Part shown: positions 12,916-25,000 of the stretch, piece by piece
Position numbering within the stretch: the first letter of the stretch is position 1
How the letters are laid out: each line of letters starts with the position of its first letter
Assembly (NCBI GenBank): GCA_027625915.1
Contig: JANTQA010000057.1
Coordinates: forward strand, 2,480,001-2,544,000
Source: Anaeramoeba flamelloides
Taxonomy: Eukaryota > Metamonada > Anaeramoebidae
DNA length: 64,000 nt
Direction: 5' to 3'
Made by a program: the position numbers and the translations under genes
Notes under the pieces: model-generated
Seen by the model: the letters and a program-made list of their open reading frames with translations, nothing else
Database searches by the model: none
What the model was told of the DNA's origin: nothing

Positions 12916-13770
12916 AATGAAAAAAATCATAATTTTATCCCTAAATCATTGTAAAAAGTTGAAACCGTTTCTGCAAATGTATTCCAAATTTTATAATTGA
13001 AATAAAATATTATTTTTCTTTTCAAATGTATTTTAGGTTGTTTTGTAATTTCAACAATTATTTAGAATCAAATATGTAGACCATTATTGAATGGTAAACA
13101 ATAGACTTGAATTTTTTTCTATGTAATGTCAAAATTTCTTAGAAAATTAAATAAATTATTTGTTAAAGTATTTTTGGTACTGATAGAGTTCAAAAGTAAC
13201 AAAAATAAAAAAAAAATAAAGTGTGATATGTTTTTCATAATTATAACTACTAATTTTTTGATGTTTTGATAAAATTATTAAAAAAAAAATCTTTTTTTAT
13301 ACAAGTTTTCATTTGAAGAAGAATTAAAAAACAATAAATAAGGAAAATTTTTCCAATTTTGTTAATTTTTTTTCAAGTAATTTTTTTATTTTATTTAACT
13401 ATTCATTTTTTCATTCTAAAATTTTCTTTCCAAAATAATTTTTTATATATTTAATTTCTTATAATCCTTTGATAAGAATTCAAATTAAAAATTTAATTCA
13501 AAGGAAATTTGGTTATTTGGGGTTCTAAAGGATATACTAAATATCTCTTGAAAACTTTGGGCTAAAAGAAAAAAATTTCATTTTAGTTTTTTTTTCAAGG
13601 TTGTATTGGGATTTTAAAGAGGCAAATATTTGCTTCATTTTCAATTTCCTTTTTTCAAATAGATGAATTAAAATTATAACCTACCTCTTCTTTGGAAACA
13701 CTATTTATAAAAGAACCTATCGAAAAGATAGTGAAAATGTCTTAACATTTATAATCCAAACAAAAATAGA

Positions 13771-13781
13771 GGGGGGGGGGG
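13771..13781 (+). repeat. G11 homopolymer
   Basis: A run of eleven G in a strongly AT-rich region, followed by TAGACTC. A similar G run followed by TAGGGGAAGACTC occurs at 22962. Confidence 0.95.
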
Positions 13782-16214
13782 TAGACTCTTGTCTTCTGGA
13801 TTTGAAATCAACCAACCTAAAATGATCAGTGAATTTAGAATTAATCGAGAAAAAATAATTGTTATTTTAACTTTTTTGATCATTTTTTGTAAGGTTGATT
13901 AAAAACAAAGAAATATGAGTGAGGTAAATGTGTGAATCAAAACAAACACCCTGGGTAGATACTATTTTTTATGTAAAACTCGAGATTTATAATTTAATTT
14001 TTTGAAAAATTCAATAAAACAAAATATGTTTTACAAATTCTAGTTGAATTCAACAACCGATAAGAGCAATTCGGTTATATCATAATAACTTGAAAATTCT
14101 TCAAAAAAGTCTTCAAATAGAATTTTTAATTCTTAGGTTTTGTTAAACAACTTTTTCAAAATCAATATATTAATTTTCTCGGATTTGATTGTCTTTTCCA
14201 AAGGTAGTAATTGGAAACAAGTTTGCATATCAAAATTTAGATAAAAAATTATATTTTTTTTGAATAAAAAAAAATTTAAAAAAAAACGAAATTATTATTA
14301 CAAATTATCAAAAATTCAAAATAAAAGAACCAAATTCCACAAAAGAATCTAAAAAAAAAAAAAAAAATGAAGAGTAATTTTGTATTTACCTGAATATTTT
14401 GATTTTGGTTTGAAAAAAAAAAAAAAAATAATTCTGAATTTTCAAAAGAAAAATAAAGGAATATTTAGCACTTTTTTTTAACTTTCTTACAAAACTACAA
14501 ATGTGAACAAGAAAAAGATCTTTTTAAACAATTACAGCCTCTTCCAAAGAATTCAGGTTCTCAAAGGTGGAGGTTATTCATATTTGTATTTGCAGTTTTA
14601 TTAATGGATTGTAAAATAAAGCATTCTATAATTTTTCCTAATTCAAAATAAGACCCGTTCTCTTACTAAAAAGTTTCCTTCACTATTCAGAGTCGTAAAA
14701 ACTGTACCTACGTATATTCTTTATCTTTTGTAGATTATTAGAACTTTTATGGTTCCTTGAGTATGAATGTTAAATTCTCAAAAACTAATTTTATTAAAAA
14801 AAAAGACAATTTTCAAAAAGTGCCAATCGAATCAAAAGGGATATATTTTTTGGTTTCTACCTTAAAAAACTTGCAAGTTCAGAAAGATTTTCGAAAATTG
14901 GAAAATAAAAAGTGTTTTTGAGAAACTTGTCTTATGTAATAAATAAACCATGTTTTTTCACTCTCTTTAATTTAGATATTCAATCTTACAAACCATGCTA
15001 AATTCTGATTCAGTTCAAGACCTGTGATTAGATCTTGAATTGATTTAGAGCTCTCTATAATAATAAACTTTTTGGGTAAAATAATCGTAATATTTTTGGA
15101 TATGTTAAAAATAACAAATTTTCTTTGTGCTTTTATGGTTAATTGTTAATTTACAGATGAAAATAACTTCAAATAATATTTGGTTCATTACTCTTTCAAC
15201 ACTGAGAAAAAAAAACTCGTTTTTTTGAAAAGACGATAAAATTAGGTTTGATTTTGAAAAATCTTGATTGGGTCTATTTTTAGAGAGTGTAATCTATAAC
15301 ATTAATTGTGTGAGTCTATAAAAAATTTCTAACTTGTTGAGAGAACAAAATTCAAATTTGATCATCATTCAGGGGATAGAGGGTTTATCGAATATTATTA
15401 TTTTTTCCTTTTTGGTAATAAAAAAAGGATGATAAGAGATTAAATTATGTTATTGGAAAATTAATAACATTCAGTCGAAATGCTCTCGCTCCCTCAACAA
15501 ACAACAGACTAAAATACTAAAACTTTTATTCTAACAATACAAGAAGTTAAAAGTGAGAATTAAACCGAATTTTACTGTTAATACTTGGAGAAACCAATAA
15601 TGTAAAAAAACAGATGTCAAACTCTACAAATTAATTGATAAAAAAACATGAGATCAATCCAATTACTTTTTTTAATTTAATATAGAATAATGAAACTTTT
15701 TTAAAGAGTATTTTTTTTGGTAACAAAAATCTGATCAAGTTCTTTCATTCACAAGGAATACCAAAAGAAAACAAAACGGAAACAATTTAAAGTCAGTTAA
15801 TATGCTACCAAACCCCCAAGAAAATTATTTTTTTTAAAGAAATTTGCAATTATTAAATTTTGAAATCTTTATTGTTTACTAGATCATAAAAAATTTTCAA
15901 AATAATAGCCCTCAAATCGAAAAATATGAGAAGATTTTCAAATTAACCCTTGAAGGGGTTTCGTTCTCTTTTTTTTTTTTACAATTTTATCGAAAAATTG
16001 TCAAAATAACCAACAATTAGCACTTTTTTTTTTCCAAACAAAAGAATTATATTGCATCATTCCAAAAATTCGAAAAACAAGACTTTAATTCGAAGAAAGA
16101 AGTCAAAGAATCCTTAAAAATCAATAAAAAAAAAAAAAAATCTTGTTTATTCGAGTCCTCACCATCAATTTTTTTGAGAGAAAATAAATTTTCGTTCAAA
16201 TTCTGTTAAATATT

Positions 16215-16432
16215 TTTTCAAGTAAAAAAATAATTCTGAAAATTAAAGTTAGCCAAAATTACATTGTATTTCAGTTACACTTCTTTTATAAATTATTTTT
16301 TTTTCAAAGTTATCATAATTTTATGTAAAAAAAAAAGGATAGCTTCTAAACTCATGAAAATTCGAATACCCCCCTTTTCAAAAATACCGACTTTTACAAA
16401 AAATCACCTATTTTTGGGTATTTCTTTTTTAA
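16215..16432 (-). repeat. Family D repeat, copy 1 (inverted relative to copy 2)
   Basis: The reverse complement matches 48535-48755 over about 215 bp. Shared motifs on this strand include GAAAATTAAAGTTAGCCAAA, CAAAGTTAT(C/G)ATAATTT, CAAAAATACCGACTTTT and CACCTATTTTT. It is non-coding. Confidence 0.7.
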
Positions 16433-17684
16433 AATAAGTTATAATTAATGAACTTTAAATTCAACACTAAGAATGAAAAAAGAATAAATGTACAAACAAT
16501 TTGTTGAAAAACATTCGGAATATTTACAACAACTCGTACATGGAAAAAAATAAAATAAAAAAAAATATTGCCAAAAACTAAAAAAAATCAGTTGTTAAAT
16601 AGAAATTTAATTTAGCAATATCTTTCAATGAAATATTTGGTTTTATTTTAAAATTGAAAGATATGATTCATTTTATACTAATAAAATAATACATTCAAGA
16701 AACTTCTCTACTAAGTCAAATAAATATTTTCAAAAATTTTACAATTAAAAAAGAAAAAAATATTACTGAAAAATTTCATTTTTTTTTTTCAATTCCTATT
16801 AATATCTATTAAAGTTCTAAAACTTTTTCAATTTTTTTAATGTAGAACAATGTTTTTTATAGTAGTGTATTTCTAAAATACAAAATTTAGAGATTTTTTT
16901 TAAAACAAATTTTCCAAGTTTTGAAGTGAATAATAATTTTCACACCCATCTTATTTGAATAATTATCATTATTTTTCTTCTTAAAAAGACCTGTTGTAAA
17001 TTTTCTGTTCTTGGTTCCTACGATTAGGTTTATTATCGAGATTACTATCTTTTAAAAAATAAATTAAACAAAATTTTCATTCAGCTTTCCAAAACTGATT
17101 AAATAAATCCGTTACATCTTAAAATTTAAGTCTGGTAATAACCTAAGGTGTTAATTTCCTCTTTTTAGAAATGTGGAATTTATTTTTTGTATTTCTTGAG
17201 AAGTGCATTTTTTGAAAATCTGAATGAAATTTTTAATCTTTATATTTTCGAATAAACATAAATTACTACAATAACGAAAGTCAGAAAGGTAAAAAATAAA
17301 ATCAAAAAAAATTTTTTAAGAAATTTTCGTTTTCAGAAAAATAAAGGAAAAAAGATTTCACCATACATTTTCCCAATCCCTTTGATCCTCTTCAAAAGAA
17401 AACTTTTTTTGTAGGAATTTGATCTAAATATGAAAAAGTAAAAAATGGTTTAAAATGTACAAAACAATTAAGAGTTACTCATTTTTTACTCATTGAACTG
17501 GTTTTGTTCGAACTGGGAATATTCTCAAAAAAAATGAATGATCAAGTAAAATAAAATAAATATCCAATAACCAAAAAAAAAAAACAAATCTAGTTGGATA
17601 TGGATTTGCGGAGTAAACCAAAAAGGTTGCAAATTATCATATTTGGAGATCGACCAAATTTATTTTTTTTAGGCTTTTCAATTT

Positions 17685-18863
17685 ATGAATCTACAAGATA
17701 AAAGTCGAAATTTGAAAAGTATAGACATTTTCCATTATCGGGTGAATACTCTTCCTTCCTTAGAAACAATTTTTAGTCCAGAAGAGCTTGAGAATAAGGA
17801 GTTTTATTTTTACATCCCAAAATGGGTTATCAATCGAGCCAAGATCCTGCAAAAACGCTGGGTTTGGTATTCTCCACCCAGGTTTTATAGTTCGCAATCA
17901 GATATCCTTGCAATTCTGATTCACTATGGAAGCTTTGATTGTAAACAAAGCTCCTTGGACTTGGTGGGTGTCTTCGCAAGCTTCCAGTGGGTCAAGGATA
18001 TCCCACAATACTATGACATGAAAAGGAAAAATGGCATTCGTTCGAGGCAATCCCAAAACTCTGAAGGTAGGTGTGTGGTTGTCAAACAAATAATACTTGA
18101 CACTGACGGTTCCCTGCAGCCCACGCTCTATAAAACGGGCAAGAACTCCTTCATCAAATCTGAAAATTTGGCTCTTTATTTGCACAAAAATAAGTTGACT
18201 GATAATCATCTTGAGAAGGAGACCACCCAAGAATTGAAACCTAGAACACGATCAACCTCTGAAAGATTAAAATACCGACCACAATTAACTAAGAATTTGG
18301 AAAATAAGCAGGAAGGGATCATTTATGATGATCGTCAAAACAGTATATCGTCTCGAGGGTACGAAAAGGGGAAATTTATTCGCAAGCAAAAGATAAATTT
18401 GCAATATCAAAATCCGAAGAATTTTCAAAAACCAATTTTCAATCTTATTTTCCCAAAAAAGAAAACCTTCAACCAAACAAAGCTAATTTTTAATCAACAA
18501 ACCAACCCACTAACTAATCACAGTGGAGACACATTAAAAAAAAAAAAAAAAAAAATTATATCAAACTTTTTTGTCAATTTTAGGGAGAATAATATGAATT
18601 TGAAAAATCTTCCTTTTGAAACCTTGCAAGAAAATTCATCCAACAACTTTACTAATCAAAATAAAATCTTAAATTTAAAATTATATAAAATCACATGCCC
18701 CAACTCGACACACGAGAAAAACACTTTAAAGTTCGAGCAACTTCCAAACAAGAAGATCAGTAGAAAAAGAAATTTCAAAAACAACTTGAAGGAAAATAAC
18801 AAAAAAAAGTATAGATTATGTTTGCCAATTAAAGTTTTTTCATTTTCAAATGATCCTTGGTAA
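17685..18863 (+). CDS. Candidate Rxt3-domain protein (histone deacetylase complex subunit family)
   Basis: The ATG-started frame encodes 392 residues. Residues 40-84 read as a beta-rich segment (FYFYIPKWVINRAKILQKRW, then YSSQSDILAILIHYGSF). This resembles the core of the Rxt3 family, in which a conserved basic/Trp motif precedes a (Y)xxxSD(I/V)xAxLxHxG motif. Yeast Rxt3 belongs to the Rpd3L histone deacetylase complex, so a chromatin role in the nucleus is the likely job. Residues 85-150 continue the fold with a CVVVKQIILDTDGSLQPTLY strand pair. The remainder, from about 175, is basic, Asn- and Lys-rich and probably disordered, with a poly-Lys run. An in-frame stop lies shortly upstream of the chosen ATG. 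The family call rests on motif memory only. Confidence 0.6.
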   Translation: MNLQDKSRNLKSIDIFHYRVNTLPSLETIFSPEELENKEFYFYIPKWVINRAKILQKRWVWYSPPRFYSSQSDILAILIHYGSFDCKQSSLDLVGVFASFQWVKDIPQYYDMKRKNGIRSRQSQNSEGRCVVVKQIILDTDGSLQPTLYKTGKNSFIKSENLALYLHKNKLTDNHLEKETTQELKPRTRSTSERLKYRPQLTKNLENKQEGIIYDDRQNSISSRGYEKGKFIRKQKINLQYQNPKNFQKPIFNLIFPKKKTFNQTKLIFNQQTNPLTNHSGDTLKKKKKKIISNFFVNFRENNMNLKNLPFETLQENSSNNFTNQNKILNLKLYKITCPNSTHEKNTLKFEQLPNKKISRKRNFKNNLKENNKKKYRLCLPIKVFSFSNDPW

Positions 18864-19054
18864 GAATTTTTTTTTTTTTTTTAAATCTCAGCTAATAAAT
18901 GATTTTTTCTTACAAATTAAATCTAAAAAAGTATAAGATCTTTTAAATCTTAAAAAAACACTTTAAAAATTGTCATTTTTTCTCTATTTATTTGTCCAGT
19001 TTAATAGTTCTTTGTAAAGACGGTTCCAAGGTTGAAATTAAAAATTTTTTTTTT

Positions 19055-19475
19055 ATTATTGACCAGAAGTGATTCAACAAAATTACCTCTTGTTTACAGT
19101 GAGGTTTTTTTTTTAATTTTTGTTTTGATTATAAAATCAATAGATTTTCGAAACAAAAACAAAAAGTAAAATAAACCGCCTTTAGGTTTTTTTTACTTTT
19201 AGAAATAAAAATAAAATTTCAAAAATTTGCTTAAATTTTATTTTTATTTCAAAAATTAAAAAAAACCTCCGTTAGGACTTCCTGAGTTTTCTGTTTATTT
19301 GTAAAGTGTTCTAGGTTTTTTTGAGGTTTTCTATTTTATTTCGAAAATCTATTGATTTTCTAAATAAATCGAAAACTCAAAAAAACTAACGAAAATCAAT
19401 AGATTTAACCAATAAAACAGAAAACCTCAAGAAAACCTAGGTACTCTACGACACTCTATTACACTTTCCGAAACT
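19055..19475. repeat. Family F palindrome-rich repeat, copy 1
   Basis: It begins with an AAGTGATTCAACAAAATTAC motif followed by CTCTTGTTTA, shared with 59196. It ends near AGGTACTCTACGACACTCT. Inside are two long hairpins: about 19190-19260, and 19311-19440 with arms of about 50 bp (CTAGGTTTTTTTGAGGTTTT on one side). It is non-coding and foldback-like. Confidence 0.65.
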
Positions 19476-20202
19476 CTAAAATTGTATTTATGGTTCTTTA
19501 TCCTAACTATAATGTAGGCAGGATTATAGATCAGCAAAAATTGTTTTTTTTTTGATCCCATACAAAATTATGATTATTAAAATAACATAAAAAATGAAAT
19601 ATATTGGCCAGAGTAATTTTTTAGCTTTACAATTAATATAGTAAAAAAAATTTCATTATAAAAATAAGTTGTATATCTGAAAAAATATTGTTGTTTTTTT
19701 CTTATTTTTGTTAAAAATAAAATATTTTTCACCAATTGTAAAATAAAAAAAAAATTGTTAGGGTTTATCACTTTCTGAAAGAAATACAGAGATAGAATCT
19801 AAGAGAATGATTAAGTTGCAATAATATTTCTGAAATTATTATTACTTTAACTTTGATTTAAAATTCAAAAAAAAAAAAAAAAAATCCATCTCTTCTCATT
19901 TACCCAGAAATTAATCGGTGAAATTTTTAATAGTAAAGTCATATTTTCAAGTTAAAAAATTGGTACTGTCTTTAAACCATGATGGATTTTTTTTTTTTTT
20001 TATGTTAAGTAAAGTCTCAATTCGACTATCAACAAATAAAAAATTTCAAAAAAAAAAAAAAAATAATCAATAAATCAATCCAAATTTGATACAAGTTTAC
20101 TTTCCATTTATCTTTGGAACTTTGATCTAACCAGAAAAAATTTTTTCTGTTTTTGATTTCAAAAAAGTTCTATTTTTTTATTTAATATTATTCTGAAGGT
20201 CT

Positions 20203-20216
20203 GGGGGGGGGGGGGG
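20203..20216 (+). repeat. G14 homopolymer
   Basis: Fourteen consecutive G in a strongly AT-rich background. Confidence 0.95.
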
Positions 20217-21327
20217 TATGAGTATGTTCCCGTCAAGCTTATGATTTTACGAAACTAATATAAATCTCAAAAATCGAGAATTGTTATACTAGTTATTTAT
20301 AAAAATAATATCACATGATTCTAAACCTCAATTAAAATTTTTTCACTTCCTAAAATTCTATTTTTTAAAAAAAATCTTATTTAATTAATTCAAGAAGAAA
20401 TACTAAATTAAAACATTCGCTAATTGAAATGTTAATTATTGTTTATAAATTACAATACTTATAAAACAAAAAATAAATAATTATTAATACAAATAAATCA
20501 AGGGTGTGTTAAAAAGTTTGGAGAGAGCAAAACAAAAAATAAATGTAAATTTGTTTAAATTCTATTAGAATATTGATCGATCAAAAGGTGAGATACTACC
20601 TACCAATTTTATTTGAGTTCTTCCGTTTGGAATGACTCAACTTTGGCATAATATCAATTGTTCAAAAAAATTTTGATCGAACAAAAAAAAAGTTACTTAA
20701 TTCAAAAAAAGAAATGAAAAAACAGAAACTAAAAGATGAAAAAATGATTTTTATATCTTTACAAAAATCAAAATTATTACCAATTTCAACTAAATTGAAT
20801 TATTGTGTTTGTTTGGGTGGTTTTAGCTGAGTGGAAAATTTTGAATTTTAGTTTTGATAAAAACTTTAAGTACAAGATCCATAAAATTTAATTATTTAGA
20901 TAAAAGGTTGAAATAATATTGGACTATTTATCAACTTTTTCGTATATTTGATAACCAATAATAAACAAAACTAACTTTTGAAAGATATCTAATCAGTTTA
21001 TATCTTGATTAATTCAATTCATTGTTTAAATGTGTCAAGATAGTTAACAAAATTTTCAAAACTTAAATGTCTCACCTATATAACAATGATTTTTAATGAA
21101 CCTTTTAAGTATATTAAAATCTTTAAAAATGGGTGATTAAAAGATATTATTATTATATAGGAAATACTACAACTTTTTTTTAATATTTTATTCTTTTTTT
21201 TTTTTTTTCTTTGTTTTTGATAAAGTTAAAAGTCAGGATTGTAAATATCAATAAAAAAATCTATTTCTTTAAAGAAAAAGTTTAAATAAACTATTTTTCA
21301 GTCAAAGGGCCCAGTTTTAATGGGTAA

Positions 21328-22000
21328 AAGACATATGTTTAAAGTTTTTAATGTGATATTAGATGAAAAATTTTATTTTGGAAATTTTCAAAATTGAAAT
21401 CATTTTTTCACATTTTTTCACTTTGAGCACCTTTTTTTTTTTCGTTTTTTTTTTTAAAAAGTAATTCAGTTGCAAAAATTTTTGTAATAAAAGATCAATA
21501 TTCACTTGGTAAAAACGTGTTATTCTAATGTTATTGAAACTGTGGAAATGATTATTGAGAAATAACATTGATTTCTATTCGAATCTTATTCAATCTTTGA
21601 TCCGGATATTTTTATAATAAATGTTAAAAAAACTTTACTTTATTTTCGTTTCCTTTTTCAAATAAAGACCACAGATCCCAACTACTTCGTTTGGGAGCTG
21701 GATTTGTAAAAGAAAAGTATGGAAAATGAAGTAAAAATTGAATTCTATTTATTATTCAAATAAGAGTTAAAGATCAAAATGAACATTGTTGTTTTTCTCA
21801 ATAGGCAACTTAGAATTTGAGTTTTTAAATTTTTAAGAAAATAAATTGATTAATTAGTTTCATTTCAGATGGGTATCAACAATTCTTTGATGTGCATTAT
21901 TCGAATTATTTCTTATTTGTTATTCAAAGGTCAATTATATAAAATATTTTATATTTGAAAAAAATTTTTGTCCTCTTTGACTGAAAAATAGTTTATATTG
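21328..22000 (+). repeat. Family B dispersed repeat, copy 2
   Basis: Colinear with copy 3 (60118-60792) along its whole length and with copy 1 apart from the middle. Shared blocks include TTGTTGTTTTTCTCAATAG, AAATTTGAGTTTTT-like and ATCAACAATTCTTTGATG-like sequences. It carries a nested foldback at about 21594-21778. Confidence 0.7.
21594..21778. repeat. Foldback nested in family B copy 2
   Basis: Inverted arms of about 55-60 bp run from CTTTGATC inward to ACTTTACTTTATTTTC, and return from GAAAATGAAGTAAAAATTG to GATCAAA. A small CCCAA/TTGGG hairpin lies near the centre. The corresponding part is missing from family B copy 1. Confidence 0.65.
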
Positions 22001-22222
22001 AAAAATTTAAAAAATGGATAAAAATATTACAAACATCTTTTGAAAATTTACATTTTATAAACATAACAAAGTTAATAATACCCAATAGAATTATTAATCT
22101 CATTTTGAAAAAATAATAATAAAATTAAAGTAAAAAAATCAATAACTTTATATCATAGTTAATTTTTCTTTCTTTTAATTTATTTCCGCTTCTATTTTTA
22201 TTTTATTATTCTTATTTCATAG

Positions 22223-22580
22223 TTTTAAATATAATGTAAATTACTTTATTCAAACTGATTTGGATAAAAATTTTAATTTGCAAAAAAAATTTGAAATTTT
22301 TGTATTATATCTCGAAACCAAGATAAGAAGATATGAATTATCTCTGGAAAAATCCTCATATTTTCGTTTAGTTCAGATTAGAGCCCCTTTTACTTTAGTA
22401 CGAAAGCAATTGTATCAAAAAAACAATATACCAATAAAGGAGAATTATATTGAAATACGTAATAATCTAAGATGGGATGATATTATATGGTTTTTTGATC
22501 GGGTATATTTTGGCATTGAAACAGTGTTTCCCAAAAAATTTTTTTGGTTGAAGAGATTAGAGGGGTTAAATAATTGTTAA
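22223..22580 (+). CDS. Orphan terminal exon, function unknown (partial gene)
   Basis: An open frame of about 118 residues ends in TAA at 22580. It has no ATG near its start, but directly before it lies a pyrimidine-rich tract ending CATAG, so it is best read as the last exon of a spliced gene. The sequence is mixed and protein-like, with Trp, charged and aromatic residues (for example RWDDIIWFFDRVYFGIETVF and FFWLKRLEG near the end), unlike the Phe/Lys/Ile chance frames around it. No upstream exon could be identified; family B copy 2 lies immediately upstream, so the 5' part may be displaced or lost. I do not recognise a family. It could also be a decayed gene fragment. Confidence 0.4.
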
Positions 22581-22922
22581 GAATTAATTTTTTTAATTAA
22601 TTTTTTTTTTAATATTTTTGTAGAGTTATAATGTTATCTGTTAATATTATATTTATTGATTTATTTCTATTATATTGTTGTATTATTTAAAATAAATAAA
22701 TAAAAATAAAATAAAAATTATGTTTGCAAATTTTAAATCATAAATCATTTTTTTATATAGGTCTATAATCAATATTCAACAGAAAAATCATTAGAGAATT
22801 CTTTTAACATAAAGAAAAAAACAAATTTTGTTTTATTATTTTTCAAGTATTATAAAGGTATAATCTAAACGGTTTATTATGTAATACCTGAAAGGGAATT
22901 AAAGTTTCAAATCATAAATATC

Positions 22923-22926
<4 letters not shown>

Positions 22927-22962
<36 letters not shown>

Positions 22963-22968
22963 GGGGGG
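22927..22968 (+). repeat. T35-G7 homopolymer junction
   Basis: Thirty-five T run directly into seven G, followed by TAGGGGAAGACTC. The same T-run to G-run junction occurs at 48201-48234. Confidence 0.95.
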
Positions 22969-23757
22969 TAGGGGAAGACTCATTCTTTGTTGAAGTTGAA
23001 AAAGTCAAAATAAAAAAGACAGAATAAAGAAAAAAAAAAAAAAAATGGTTCAGATTGATTTTATTGTAAATGGTAACCTAAGAGTTTTTCAAAGATAATT
23101 GGTAAAAAATATAATAAATAAAAAATAAATATTTACTATCATTAATTAGGAAGAATTAAAATCTGAACATTGTTACATTTTGTTAATTATATAGTGTTAG
23201 ATAATTTATCGGGAAATTTCCTCTAAAAGGTTGCTATTTAAACTTTTAATGTCTCATATAGAGAATTCTAAAATTAAAATAATTTATTGTAAAATATAGA
23301 CCACATTGGTACTCGCTGATTTGAATATATCTAAATTTTCGATTAGTAAAAATATATTTTTAATTAAATCTTATCAATTAAAAATCATCGTTGTATTAAT
23401 AAAAAACACAAAATTATTTGAAAAAAAGTATTACCTCTCATTCAAATTATTAATAATCTATATATATATATATATATATATAAGTAGTAACTGTTTAAAA
23501 TATTTTTTTTTAAAAAGTTGAATAATTAAAAACAAGATATTGGAAAAAAAAAAAAGAAAAAAAAATATTTACTATAATTACTTAAAATAGTTGCTATTGT
23601 TTTATATACGTGATATATCTTTATTTTAAAAATTCTATTTCGGAAATTATCTTTCATTTGTCAATTAAATTAATTTACTAATTTTAGAAACTTTTTTTGA
23701 TTATGCTAAAAGTTTGACTTTTATTTTCCTTCAAAATCATTTTTTGAAAGTATTAAA

Positions 23758-23948
23758 TAGTCAGTTCTACTTTTAAAGTGGGCTTTTTGAATAAAATTAA
23801 GACATTAAAAAATTCAAAATTAAGGCACAATATTTAGGAATTACAATAATAAATTTTGAGAAAAAAATTTAAATTGTAACTTAATTTTAGATTTTTCAAA
23901 TTGACTTAAATTTCATTCGTATTTACACCTTAAAAGTGAAACTGATTA
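23758..23948. repeat. Family A element, copy 3 (degenerate)
   Basis: The left end is TAGTCAGTTCTACTTTTAA and the right end CCTTAAAAGTGAAACTGATTA. The central arm motif AAATTAAGGCACAA is retained. It is TA-flanked on both sides. Confidence 0.75.
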
Positions 23949-24663
23949 TATTTTAAGAAAAAGAAAGTAAAATTATATTTTATCATTTAAAATTCATTGA
24001 AAAACTAATAATATTTTGTAAAGTTAAATATGTATAAGTATTGTTTTTGGAATCTAATTTTTCTAATATTTTTTTTTAAAATTACAAATAAATAGTGGTT
24101 ATTTGTGAAAGGTTGGTAGTTTTTTCTTATAAGCTTAAAGTTTCATGAGATTGTAACACTTTTTCAATGTAATCTTGATTTTGTGTTTTAATTATAAAAT
24201 TTTTGTGAATTGGGTTTTTTTATCAAGGAAATATTTTTTCGACTTTCTCTATTCTTTATTAATTATAAAGAGTCTTTTAATTGGTTTATTCCATGATTAA
24301 AATTTATATATCAATAGAGAAAGGATTTTTTTAATATTTATAAAATTTTTTCTATGATTTAAAAAGCAAGGGTTTGTTGCTTTAAAATTCGAAAAAAACA
24401 AAAAATTGAAATTTTCGGATGTTTTTCAAGAAATTATTTTTTTAAAATTCCAAACTCATTTCTCAAATTCTAAAATTAAGCAACAATTCCAAAAAAAAAA
24501 AATTACAAATCTAAAACAAACCCAACGGAAAAAGATAAAAACAGATATCAAATATTCAAAAAAATAAAAAATTTAAGAGGTATAATATTGTTAATTATAC
24601 AGTAAATATAGGGTATGTTATCCAGACAGACTAAGTATAAATATTTATCTTTTTACAAATTAT

Positions 24664-24712
24664 TCTCAGAATTCTCACCTAAATTCGGGCACCGAGTGCC
24701 CCACTCTGAGAG
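24664..24712. repeat. Nested GC-rich hairpin
   Basis: An inner stem GGGCA/TGCCC with loop CCGAG (24687-24701) sits inside an outer stem TCTCAGA/TCTGAGA. It stands out in a strongly AT-rich region. It could be a structured RNA element or the tip of an old foldback repeat. Confidence 0.6.
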
Positions 24713-24799
24713 TTGTGGAATACCAATTATTAATAACGGAATGTGGAATTTTTATCTATAATCGATAATTTTTCTATATGTTTTTTTCCCCTCCTGTGT

Positions 24800-25000
24800 A
24801 TTCTAGGGATGTGTCGTCAAGTACCTAGCTTTTTTTTTAATTTCAGAAATTAAAAGAAAAATTATGAAATTTTCTTTTTATTTCTCAAATTAAAAAAGGG
24901 CTAACGGCGGTTTTCCGGAATTAGAAAGAATTTAGTAAAATCTGTGATTTTACTCAATTCTTTCAAATCCTGGAAAACCTAACGACAGTGGATAGTTTCT
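24800..25000. repeat. Family F fragment, copy 2
   Basis: It contains the AGTACCTAGCTTTTTTTT edge, an internal hairpin of AATTTCAGAAATTAAAAGAA type, a CTAACGGCGGTTTTCC motif and an AATTTAGTAAAATCTGTGAT, then TTTACTCAATTCTTT hairpin, as in other F copies. Confidence 0.55.

Larger units (their letters stand above)
5567..17684. other. 12-kb gene-desert spacer
   Basis: No gene can be supported over 12.1 kb. The region contains family A copy 2 (8012-8203), family E copy 1 (about 9455-9800), family B copy 1 (about 10229-10737), three copies of a short repeat (family H, near 7890, 9185 and 12825), an 11-base G run (13771-13781) and one arm of family D (about 16215-16432). The remainder is AT-rich unique-looking DNA with homopolymers. 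Short open frames have composition expected by chance. Confidence 0.55.
18864..22222. other. Gene-poor spacer with repeats
   Basis: It holds family F copy 1 (19055-19475, with large hairpins), a 14-base G run (20203-20216) and family B copy 2 (about 21328-22000). The last 60 bases before 22222 are pyrimidine-rich and end in CATAG, a good splice acceptor for the following exon. No complete gene was seen. Confidence 0.5.

Noticed and set aside
22260-22580. A 106-codon gene starting at 22260
   Set aside because: The first codon is TTG, not ATG. A terminal exon from 22223 with a splice acceptor explains the frame better.
24687-24701. Resemblance of GGCACCGAGTG to a Cas9 guide-RNA tail
   Set aside because: Only a short chance match; there is no repeat array, guide structure or cas gene.
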